Source of the DNA: Vampirovibrio sp041737375
GTDB taxonomy: Bacteria; Cyanobacteriota; Vampirovibrionia; Vampirovibrionales; Vampirovibrionaceae
Direction of reading: 5' to 3'
Assembly (NCBI RefSeq): GCF_041737375.1
Contig: NZ_JBGSRV010000015.1
Location: 74,159-138,158 of the forward strand
Length of the DNA: 64,000 bases
Under the pieces are notes generated by a model. The model worked only from the letters and a program-made list of their open reading frames with translations. It searched no databases and was not told the origin of the DNA. Of this stretch, positions 52,069 through 59,780 are shown piece by piece. The stretch's first letter is position 1. Each line of letters starts with the position of its first letter. A program made the translations under genes and the position numbers.

Positions 52069-53523
52069 ATGATGAACCTCTCCCCTCTTTTTCTCATTGG
52101 CTATTTTGTACTGATCCTGCTGATTGCCCGCTTTTTTTCCAGAAAAGTGGAAACCCTCAAGGATTTTTTTCTGGCGAATCGACAATTTGGGGCCTTTCCG
52201 GTGGCCTTAACCCTAGCAGCCTCCTGGTTTGGGGCTTCCTCCACCATGGGTTCCATCAACGCTTTCCACGATCAAGGCTTAAGCGGGGCATGGCAGCTGG
52301 TGTTGCCCTCTATACTCTCCTTTGTGGTGATCACCCTGTTTATGGCAAAGCCCGTTTCCCGACAGCCCTATTTGTCTCAGCCAGAAGCGGTGGCCGCCCA
52401 CTACGGAAAACCGGGGCGCCTGCTACTGGCCCTGATCATTCTGGCCGCCACCACCACCCTGATTGGCTCCCAGATGGTGGCGGCAGGCAAGTTGTTTCAA
52501 AACGTATTTGGGCTGGATTTAACATGGGCAACCGTACTCAGCACCCTGGCGGTGGTCAGTTACGCCATGTGGGGCGGCTATTTTACCGTGGTGATTACCG
52601 ATATCGCCCAAATGGGCTTTATTTGGCTGGGCTTTTTAATTTTGCTGATATTTACCGCCAGCACCGCCATTCCCGATGTGGCCGCCTGGAATCATTTTCT
52701 CAGCCATCAATCCGCCCACTTCTGGGATTTTTCCCACGGCTGGCAGGAACATATTTTTTTGGTAATTACCTTTGTGCTGGCCTGGTGCATTGCCCCGGAA
52801 ATGTGGCAACGCATGTCTTCCACCCGCAGCCCGGAACAGGCCTTTAAAGCGGGCTGGCAAGCATTTTGCATTATGCTGGCCCTGTTTTCCATCATTGCGG
52901 TTATTGGGCTGCTGAGCACCCAAATCATTCCCAAAAGCGATACCGTGCTGATTGATTTGGCCTTGCGACTGCCCACGCCGTTTTTAAGCGCGCTGGTGCT
53001 GCTTGGCTTTGTATCGGCGGTCAGCTCCACCATGGATTCATCGCTGAACGTAGGCAGCCTCACTCTCACCCGAGACATCTATCAGGGCTTTATCCGGCCT
53101 CAGGCCTCCAACCGGGAACTGATTCAGGTCAGCCGGATTGCCACCGCCCTCATGGTCATTCCAGCCATGGCCATGGCCCTGTATTTTCAGGATCTCATCC
53201 GCATTTTGTGGATTTCCGCCGATATTTACGCCTGCGGCATGTTTTTTCCAGTGGTGGGTATGCTTTACCTGAAAAATCCCGGCAAATGGAGCGGGGTGCT
53301 GGCCATGAGCTTTGGCATCACCGCCGTTGTGTTTAGCGCTCTGGTTCAAAACGGCATTCTGCCCAATTGGCTGGGCATTCCCGGCTGGCCCTATTCCACG
53401 CTCATTGGCATTGGCCTGAGCGGTCTGGGTTTTGGCTTGGGCTATTTTTTATGGCCCCATGCAAAAGCCACCCCCGTACAAGAGGCTGATCCTGTGCCAA
53501 ACCCTCTGGCAGAACCCGGCTAA
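52069..53523 (+). CDS. Sodium:solute symporter family protein
   Basis: 484 residues, about 13 transmembrane helices, SSS/LeuT fold. FLANRQFGAFPVALTLAASW near the first helices, EAVAAHYGKPGRLLLALIIL, and LLGFVSAVSSTMDSSLNVGS, the sodium-binding helix-8 signature. Solute unknown. Start ATG 52069 or 52072. Its stop overlaps by 4 nt the stop of the convergent riboswitch-controlled gene. Confidence 0.9.
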   Translation: MMNLSPLFLIGYFVLILLIARFFSRKVETLKDFFLANRQFGAFPVALTLAASWFGASSTMGSINAFHDQGLSGAWQLVLPSILSFVVITLFMAKPVSRQPYLSQPEAVAAHYGKPGRLLLALIILAATTTLIGSQMVAAGKLFQNVFGLDLTWATVLSTLAVVSYAMWGGYFTVVITDIAQMGFIWLGFLILLIFTASTAIPDVAAWNHFLSHQSAHFWDFSHGWQEHIFLVITFVLAWCIAPEMWQRMSSTRSPEQAFKAGWQAFCIMLALFSIIAVIGLLSTQIIPKSDTVLIDLALRLPTPFLSALVLLGFVSAVSSTMDSSLNVGSLTLTRDIYQGFIRPQASNRELIQVSRIATALMVIPAMAMALYFQDLIRILWISADIYACGMFFPVVGMLYLKNPGKWSGVLAMSFGITAVVFSALVQNGILPNWLGIPGWPYSTLIGIGLSGLGFGLGYFLWPHAKATPVQEADPVPNPLAEPG

Positions 53524-54500
53524 ACCCGGTTCCGGCCTGCGCTTCGATAAACCGCATTGGCATTCGGGGGTATCCGGTTCAAGGGCATGGGATACGCTTC
53601 ACGGGCAAAGTATAATGGCGCAGCGGCTTCCAGCGGTTGAAGCGGCGAAGAGAAAGGACGGGACAGGTTGTTTGGTAGCCCGTTGGGCGTCAAGGCCACC
53701 CCGTTTTTAAGACTAAAACCAGCGCTGGGCGGCGCAGGGGTTTTACCCAATGCACGATTCACCCCCCACAATCCAGCCGTCAGCAATGCCAAATAAGCGG
53801 AAAGGGCAGCGGTTGAGGCAATGGCCGTTTTTTTAAGATCCGGCTGACCTTTAGGCAGCAAGTGCTGATCGATTTTGGCCTGCAACCAGCGAATCACGGT
53901 ATGTTCCGACTTGGCGCCCGCCTCCTTGGCGGCCTGCTTTTTTAAGATGTCATCCAGCAGGGTTAGCCCTTTTTGAAGGTTAATGGGGTTAGGGCAAGCG
54001 GCGGTCAGGATTTGGCGAACTTTATCCTGGGCCACTTCCTGCTCCAGCCCTTTTTCCTGCTTGAGGAACTTGCAGATTAAATCGGTACTAATATAGGGCC
54101 GCACAAAGGCAAAGCCGATAAAGCTCATGGCCACCCCGCCCACAATCATGGCCACCTGCTTGCTGGCTTCGCTCATGGGTTGATTATGCTCGTCAAATAC
54201 CCGGTTCAATGCGCTTTTGGTCAGCTCTCCGCCCCCAAAGTAGCTGATTAGGCCAATGGTGCCACTCACAAACTGGCGGACCACCTCGTTCACCTGCTGA
54301 TTGTATTTAGTGAACACTGGTTTGGTCTTGTTCTTGCCCAACATCATGGTTAAAAACACCACAAAGGGGGTCACAATATTGGTGGCAACCGGAGCCAAGC
54401 CGTTCAGCCAGTAAACAAAGCGGGCTTGAGCGGGGGAAAGCTCGGTGCTGGGGTTGGCATTAGGGAAAGTAGAAACAGGTGACGGCGCAAGTGATGACAT
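53520..54500 (-). CDS. Unknown membrane protein under a TPP riboswitch
   Basis: 326 residues, not recognised. Three to four hydrophobic segments: about 33-55 (GLAPVATNIVTPFVVFLTMM), 75-95, 115-135 (VAMIVGGVAMSFIGFAFVRP), and 225-247 (AIASTAALSAYLALLTAGLW). The middle is helical and charged (DILKKQAAKEAGAKSEHT); the last 70 residues are Pro/Asn-rich and disordered. It does not look like ThiT, ThiXYZ, PnuT or a thiamin biosynthetic enzyme. ATG 54500 is fixed by AAGGA (54506-54510), which is the 3' edge of the riboswitch. Role in thiamin uptake or handling is inferred from regulation only. Confidence 0.75.
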   Translation of the reverse strand: MSSLAPSPVSTFPNANPSTELSPAQARFVYWLNGLAPVATNIVTPFVVFLTMMLGKNKTKPVFTKYNQQVNEVVRQFVSGTIGLISYFGGGELTKSALNRVFDEHNQPMSEASKQVAMIVGGVAMSFIGFAFVRPYISTDLICKFLKQEKGLEQEVAQDKVRQILTAACPNPINLQKGLTLLDDILKKQAAKEAGAKSEHTVIRWLQAKIDQHLLPKGQPDLKKTAIASTAALSAYLALLTAGLWGVNRALGKTPAPPSAGFSLKNGVALTPNGLPNNLSRPFSSPLQPLEAAAPLYFAREAYPMPLNRIPPNANAVYRSAGRNRV

Positions 54501-54505
54501 CAATT

Positions 54506-54590
54506 TCCTTCGCTGGCATTATCCAGAGCAGGTTCAAGGGTTTCACCGAATAACGGTGCTCTCAGCCAGCTTAACGCCAGCACCCCGGTA
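54506..54590 (-). promoter_or_regulatory. TPP (THI-box) riboswitch
   Basis: The minus strand carries the conserved thiamin pyrophosphate aptamer core: GGGGTGCT, GCTGAGAGCACC, ACCCTTGAACCTG and CTGGATAATGCCAGCGAAGG. P2 pairs GGTGCT (54579-54584) with AGCACC (54555-54560); the CTGG-ATAATG-CCAG hairpin and the CUGAGA bulge (54560-54565) are intact. AAGGA at 54506-54510 serves as ribosome-binding site for ATG 54500, so control is most likely at translation initiation. A weak promoter TTGAGA-17-TAAGTT lies just upstream. Confidence 0.93.
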
Positions 54591-54637
54591 CATATGGTAT
54601 CAACTTACTACAACCCTACTACAATCTCAACCCGCAA

Positions 54638-54669
54638 CCTGAAAATTTTGGATTTTTGGGGTTTTCAGG
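54638..54669. repeat. Hairpin in the riboswitch/hemE intergenic region
   Basis: CCTGAAAA / TTTTCAGG, 8-bp arms around a 16-nt AT-rich loop, between the divergent start regions. Function unclear. Apart from this, the riboswitch and the hemE promoter, the 315-bp gap holds nothing I can name. Confidence 0.5.
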
Positions 54670-54691
54670 CACCGTAGGGCATCTCCTATTT

Positions 54692-54718
54692 TTGATTCCA
54701 ACCCGTTTGGAGTATGAT
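54692..54718 (+). promoter_or_regulatory. Promoter of the haem operon
   Basis: TTGATT, 15-bp spacer, TATGAT; predicted start about 54725, 91 nt before the hemE GTG. Confidence 0.5.
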
Positions 54719-54743
54719 TAACCCTAATCGCCAATACGTTTGG
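54698..54743. promoter_or_regulatory. Paired operator-like inverted repeats at the hemE promoter
   Basis: CCAACCCGTTTGG (54698-54710, between -35 and -10) and CCAATACGTTTGG (54731-54743, just after the predicted start): both CCAA-N5-TTGG with a shared CGT, 33 bp apart, about three helical turns. The arrangement suits a repressor. Confidence 0.55.
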
Positions 54744-54815
54744 CTCAATGAGTCACCGCATCTTTAAGCTTCCCTTGCTCTGTCTGTCTGGCGATTTGAA
54801 AAAAGGATATACCTC

Positions 54816-55880
54816 GTGACTTCACAGAATGCCGCCCCCAGCGCCCCCCGATTAATTAAAGCCTGCCGTCAGGAAATTTTAGACAGACCCCCCGTGTGGT
54901 TGATGCGGCAAGCCGGACGCTACATGCCCGAATACCGGGCCATCCGCCAGAAAATGGGTTTTCTGGAACTGTGCAAAACCCCGGACGTGGCTGTGGAAGT
55001 AACCATGCAGCCCATCAACGCCTTTGAAATGGATGCGGCCATTATTTTCTCTGATATTTTAATTCCGCCAGAGGCCATGGGCATGGAAGTGGTGTTTGGG
55101 GATGGCGGCCCTCACTTCCCTAATCCGTTGCAAACGGCGGCGGATGTGGATCGCCTGATTATTCCAGATCCGCTTGAAAAGACCGGGTTTGTGATGGAAA
55201 TTATTCGCCGCATGCGCCAGGAATTGGCCAGCAGGCCCGATACCGCACTGGTTGGCTTTGCGGGCTCCCCCTGGACACTGGCCAGCTACATGATTGAAGG
55301 CGGTGGTAGCAAACATTTCGCCAAACTGAAAGGCATGATGTACGACGCCCCGGACGTGCTGCACCGTTTACTGGGCAAACTGGCCGAAACGATCACCCTT
55401 TACCTGAACGCCCAAATTGAAGCAGGGGCGCAAGCCGTTCAGCTGTTTGATACCTGGGGCGGCATTTTAAGTGAAGCGGAATACCGACGCTTCATTTTGC
55501 CTTATCACCAGCAAATTATACGCAACCTGAAACGGGATGAAACGCCGGTTATTTTGTACGTCAACAACAGCCGGGGCCTTTTGCCACTGATGGCCGAAGC
55601 CGGACCGGATGTAATCAGCGTGGACCCGCTTACCTCCATTAGTGATGCCCGACAGATTGTGGGCCATCGCTTCGCCTTGCAAGGCAATCTAGATTCCACC
55701 GCCCTGTTTAGCAGCCCCCAAGTCTTAAAGCCCATGGTGCAAGCCCTGATTGCCGAAGGTGGAAACCAGGGCTATATTTTCAATTTAGGCCATGGCATTT
55801 TACCCCCCACCCCGGTGGAGAATGTTCGCCTACTGGTCGATCTGGTGAAAGAAAGCGCTTTAACCCCCGCACACCCTTAA
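54816..55880 (+). CDS. hemE: Uroporphyrinogen decarboxylase
   Basis: Converts uroporphyrinogen III to coproporphyrinogen III. 354 residues. PVWLMRQAGRYMPEYR at the N terminus holds the substrate-binding arginines; IIFSDILIPPEAMGM, GFAGSPWTLASYMIEG and FNLGHGILPPTPVENV follow. GTG start with AAGGA 10 nt upstream. First gene of hemE-hemN-hemH-hemY. Confidence 0.97.
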   Translation: MTSQNAAPSAPRLIKACRQEILDRPPVWLMRQAGRYMPEYRAIRQKMGFLELCKTPDVAVEVTMQPINAFEMDAAIIFSDILIPPEAMGMEVVFGDGGPHFPNPLQTAADVDRLIIPDPLEKTGFVMEIIRRMRQELASRPDTALVGFAGSPWTLASYMIEGGGSKHFAKLKGMMYDAPDVLHRLLGKLAETITLYLNAQIEAGAQAVQLFDTWGGILSEAEYRRFILPYHQQIIRNLKRDETPVILYVNNSRGLLPLMAEAGPDVISVDPLTSISDARQIVGHRFALQGNLDSTALFSSPQVLKPMVQALIAEGGNQGYIFNLGHGILPPTPVENVRLLVDLVKESALTPAHP

Positions 55881-55897
55881 CATAAGGGGATTTCCCG

Positions 55898-57295
55898 ATG
55901 GAAACTCTGGCATCTCAAGCATTATTGCAAAAATACAATACCTCTGGCCCTCGCTATACCAGCTATCCAACCGCGCCCATGTGGCAGGATAGCTACAATG
56001 CGGAAGCGCATGAGAAAACCGTGCGCACAACCAACCAGCCGTTTGGCAGCAATCCGCATCCGCTCTCGCTTTACGTTCACCTGCCTTTTTGCGAAAGCCG
56101 CTGCCTGTTTTGCGGGTGCAATGTGGTCATTACCCAGCAGCGAGATCAGGCCGAAAAGTATCTGGGCTATCTGTTTCGGGAAATGGAAACCATGGCGGGC
56201 TGGATGGATCGCAGTCGCCCGGTGGTGCAATTCCACTGGGGGGGCGGAACGCCCACTTACCTGTCTGAGGAGCAAATGGCCCGTCTGTTCAAATTCCAGA
56301 CAGATTTATTCCAGCTGGCCCCCGGCGCGGAAGTGGCCATTGAGGTGGATCCCCGAGTGACCACGCCAGGCCAAATTGATTTGCTGAAAGAACTGGGATT
56401 TAACCGCATCAGCCTGGGGGTTCAGGATTTTAACCCGCAAGTACAAGAGGCCATCCACCGGGTGCAGCCGCTGGATATGACCGCAGCCACCACCGAGCAA
56501 TGCCGCAAACTGGGCTTTGAAGGGCTGAACTTTGATTTGATTTACGGCCTGCCCCATCAATCGGTGGCCAGTTTTGAAAAAACTGTTCAAGACGTGATTC
56601 AGCTCAGCCCGGATCGCATTGCCCTTTACAGTTACGCCCATGTGCCGTGGCTCAGTCCGCACCAAAACCAGATTCCAGAAGCGGCCCTGCCCGAAAGCGA
56701 AATCAAGTTCCAGATTTTGCAAACCGCCCTGCAAATGCTGACTGATGCGGGTTATTTATACATTGGCATGGATCACTTCGCCAAACCCACCGATGAATTA
56801 AGTCTGGCCCTGCAAAGCGGCAACTTGCACCGCAACTTTATGGGCTACACCGTCCAGCACGGCCACTTACCCAGCGATTTATACGGGTTTGGGGTAAGCG
56901 CCATTAGCGGGCTGCAAGGCCAATTTGCCCAAAACTGGCGCAAATTGTCTCAATACTATGAAGCCATTGATGCCGGGCGCATTCCCACCATGCGTGGTTA
57001 TGAGCTAAGTGCGGAAGATCGCTTGCGACAAGCGGTGATTTTGGCCATTTTATGCCCCGGCCAAATCAATTACGCAAATTTTGAAGAGCGCTTTGGCATT
57101 CCCTTCAAAACCCACTTTGCGGAAGCCTTCCCCAAACTGGAAGATCTGGCCAACGATGGGCTGCTCACGCTGACTGAAACCAGCTTGAGCGTCACCCCCA
57201 AAGGCCGCCTGTTCAGCCGCAATATCGCCATGCCGTTTGATGCCTATTTGCCCAAACTCAGCAACGACAAACCCACTTTTTCCAAAACCGTTTGA
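55898..57295 (+). CDS. hemN: Oxygen-independent coproporphyrinogen III dehydrogenase
   Basis: Radical-SAM enzyme making protoporphyrinogen IX without oxygen. 465 residues. The motif YVHLPFCESRCLFCGC contains Cys65, Cys69 and Cys72 for the 4Fe-4S cluster and the following Cys74 of true HemN; FHWGGGTPTYLSEEQM and GFNRISLGVQDFNPQVQEA are further signatures. This distinguishes it from the HemW chaperone. 17 nt after hemE, 30 nt before hemH. Confidence 0.95.
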   Translation: METLASQALLQKYNTSGPRYTSYPTAPMWQDSYNAEAHEKTVRTTNQPFGSNPHPLSLYVHLPFCESRCLFCGCNVVITQQRDQAEKYLGYLFREMETMAGWMDRSRPVVQFHWGGGTPTYLSEEQMARLFKFQTDLFQLAPGAEVAIEVDPRVTTPGQIDLLKELGFNRISLGVQDFNPQVQEAIHRVQPLDMTAATTEQCRKLGFEGLNFDLIYGLPHQSVASFEKTVQDVIQLSPDRIALYSYAHVPWLSPHQNQIPEAALPESEIKFQILQTALQMLTDAGYLYIGMDHFAKPTDELSLALQSGNLHRNFMGYTVQHGHLPSDLYGFGVSAISGLQGQFAQNWRKLSQYYEAIDAGRIPTMRGYELSAEDRLRQAVILAILCPGQINYANFEERFGIPFKTHFAEAFPKLEDLANDGLLTLTETSLSVTPKGRLFSRNIAMPFDAYLPKLSNDKPTFSKTV

Positions 57296-57325
57296 TGGTT
57301 CCACCAGATTGCAAGGAGTGTTCGC

Positions 57326-58375
57326 ATGCCTTCATCCAAAACCGGCATTTTATTTTTGAATCTGGGCGGGCCAGATAATCTGGAAAGCGTGAAACCTTTT
57401 CTGTTCAACCTGTTCGCAGATCCAGACATCATTAAGTTGCCGCTTTCCTTTATTTTTCAAAAACCGCTGGCTTGGCTGATTTCCACCAAGCGGGAAGAAC
57501 TGGCCCAGGAAAACTACGCACTGATGGGCGGAGGTTCTCCCATATTGCCATTTACCATCGCTCAGGGTGAAGCCTTGAAACAGGCATTAATGCAACGTGG
57601 GCAACCGGAAATGCCCATTTATATCGCCATGCGCTACTGGCATCCCTTTACCGAAGAAGCGGTGGATCAGATTGTGAAGGATGGCATTCAGCGATTAATT
57701 GTAGTGCCGCTTTACCCGCATTTTTCCTACACTACCACCGGCAGCAGTTTAAACGAATTAAAACGGGTACTGGATGCCAAAGGGGTGCAGCTGGATATTA
57801 GCGTGGTGCCGCCTTATCACGATCATCCCACTTACCTGCAAGCCATGCAGGAATGCATTGAAGAAGGGTTGAACGCTCACCCCTGGACTTGCCCCAAAAA
57901 CGAAGTGCAACTTTTGTTCAGCGCCCACAGTCTGCCCATTCGGCATGTCAAGCGCACCAAAGATCCGTACCCGGAGCAAATTTACAGCTGCGCGGAAACC
58001 ATTGCCACCCGCTTTTTCCCCCACAACCCGTGGGAGCTGGCTTACCAGAGCCAAGTGGGCAAAATGCCATGGCTGGGGCCTGCCACCGAAGGGGTTCTGC
58101 CTTATTTCGCGGCCAACAACCGGGATAACATTTTAATGGTGGCCCTCAGCTTTGTATCCGATCATGTGGAAACGCTGGTGGAAATTGATCAGGAGTATAT
58201 TCCACTGGCCCGTGAACTCGGCATTCAGCACTGTTACCGGGCGCCTTCGCTCAATACAAATGCCAGCTTTATTCAGGCTTTGGCCGAGCTAACGCTGGTG
58301 CAACTGGAAGCTCAGGAAAATCCCTTCCCCTTTTCCTCATTTCCAGAACTGTTGAAAGCGCAGGCCAGCGCCTGA
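57326..58375 (+). CDS. hemH: Ferrochelatase
   Basis: Inserts iron into the porphyrin. 349 residues. GILFLNLGGPDNLESVKPFL at the N terminus, LMGGGSPILPFT, VVPLYPHFSYTTTGS, LLFSAHSLPIRHVK with the conserved His, and LSFVSDHVETLVEIDQEY. The product class (protohaem against coprohaem ferrochelatase) is inferred as protohaem because hemN and hemY are in the same operon. Confidence 0.95.
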   Translation: MPSSKTGILFLNLGGPDNLESVKPFLFNLFADPDIIKLPLSFIFQKPLAWLISTKREELAQENYALMGGGSPILPFTIAQGEALKQALMQRGQPEMPIYIAMRYWHPFTEEAVDQIVKDGIQRLIVVPLYPHFSYTTTGSSLNELKRVLDAKGVQLDISVVPPYHDHPTYLQAMQECIEEGLNAHPWTCPKNEVQLLFSAHSLPIRHVKRTKDPYPEQIYSCAETIATRFFPHNPWELAYQSQVGKMPWLGPATEGVLPYFAANNRDNILMVALSFVSDHVETLVEIDQEYIPLARELGIQHCYRAPSLNTNASFIQALAELTLVQLEAQENPFPFSSFPELLKAQASA

Positions 58376-58376
58376 T

Positions 58377-59780
58377 ATGCACTCCCCTGACAGGCAAGCC
58401 CCTCCTATACAAACCATAGAAACCCTCATTATTGGGGCGGGCATTAGTGGCCTGACTGCCGCCTATCATCTGCATCAGGAGGGCCGATCCTTCGAGGTGC
58501 TGGAAGCCTCTAACCGGGCAGGCGGACTGATTCAAACCGAACAAAAGGACGGTTACACCTTTGAATGGGGGCCGCACACCTTCCCTAGCACCGCCCAAGA
58601 AATAATTGCCCTGTGCGAGGCTTTGAACCTGCTGCCCAAAGCCACCCATGGCTCAGCGGAAAAACGCTACCTGTACCTGAACGGCAAACTGAGCGCCCTG
58701 CCCACCAAACCCTGGCAAGCGCTAACCACGACGGTATTATCGCTGCTTGGAAAACTCCGGTTATTGCGGGAGCCTTTCCAGCCCAAATGTCAGGCGGATG
58801 ATATGAGCGTGGCGGGCTTTTTCTCCCATCGGCTGGGTCGGGAAGTGGCGGAAAATCTGGTGGATCCTTTCATTAGCGGCATTTATGCGGGCAACGTGGA
58901 AACCCTGAGTATGCCTGCCGTATTCCCCAAAGTATGGCAAATGGAACAACAGGCTGGCAGTTTGTTTCTGGCGGCCAAAGCGGCGATGCAAGCGGCCAAA
59001 AAGCAGCCTAAAAAATCCAGAATGAAATTAATGAGTTTTGAAGGGGGCTTGCAAACCCTAACCGATGCCTTGGCAAACGCCCTGCCCCCCAACGCTTTAA
59101 GGCTCAACTGCCCAGTCCGTCAAATTGAGAAAGCCGCAAGCGGTTATCAGGTTGTTCTGGAATCAGGGGAAGCGCTGGAAACCCGAAATATAGTGCTTGC
59201 GGTGCCTGCCTATGTGGCGGCCCGCCTGTTAAAAACCTTGGCCCCAGAGGCCAGCCGTCATTTGGAAAAAATTCCTTATAACGGATTATCCGTGGCCCAT
59301 TTGGGCTTTCATGCCAAACAGATTCAACACCCGCTGGATGGATTTGGCTGCCTGATTCCACGCAAGGAAAACATTAAGCTGTTGGGCGCTATTTGGGCCA
59401 GCAGCCTGTTTCCAGAAAGAGCCCCGGCGGGCAAAGTGCTGTTGAGCCATTTTATTGGGGGGGCGCACTACCCGGAAGCCATTTGGCACAAAGCCTCTCA
59501 AATTCAGGGGCAAGCCGTTCAGGATTTACAAACGGTATTTCACTTAAAAGGGTCTTTAGAACCTCAATTTTCAAACGTGCTTTTTTACGAGCAAGCCATT
59601 CCCCAATACAGTCTGGGCCACTTACAGCGCATTTCCGCCATTGAAACGGATTTAAAAAAGCGAAAAGGCCTGCATCTGGCCGGGAATTATATACGGGGCA
59701 TTGCCTTGAACGAATGCGTGAAATCCGGCATTCAAGCCGCAGAGCAAATCAAGTTGGCTCAACAACAGGCCCAACCCTAG
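58377..59780 (+). CDS. hemY: FAD-dependent protoporphyrinogen oxidase
   Basis: 467 residues; oxidises protoporphyrinogen IX to protoporphyrin IX. The dinucleotide motif is LIIGAGISGLTAAYHL, followed by EASNRAGGLIQTEQKDGYTF and FEWGPHTFPST; the C-terminal FAD-binding block is GLHLAGNYIRGIALNECVKS. Starts 1 nt after the hemH stop. Its 3' end overlaps the convergent methyltransferase gene by 32 nt. Cyanobacteria more often use HemJ, so HemY is notable. Confidence 0.93.
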   Translation: MHSPDRQAPPIQTIETLIIGAGISGLTAAYHLHQEGRSFEVLEASNRAGGLIQTEQKDGYTFEWGPHTFPSTAQEIIALCEALNLLPKATHGSAEKRYLYLNGKLSALPTKPWQALTTTVLSLLGKLRLLREPFQPKCQADDMSVAGFFSHRLGREVAENLVDPFISGIYAGNVETLSMPAVFPKVWQMEQQAGSLFLAAKAAMQAAKKQPKKSRMKLMSFEGGLQTLTDALANALPPNALRLNCPVRQIEKAASGYQVVLESGEALETRNIVLAVPAYVAARLLKTLAPEASRHLEKIPYNGLSVAHLGFHAKQIQHPLDGFGCLIPRKENIKLLGAIWASSLFPERAPAGKVLLSHFIGGAHYPEAIWHKASQIQGQAVQDLQTVFHLKGSLEPQFSNVLFYEQAIPQYSLGHLQRISAIETDLKKRKGLHLAGNYIRGIALNECVKSGIQAAEQIKLAQQQAQP

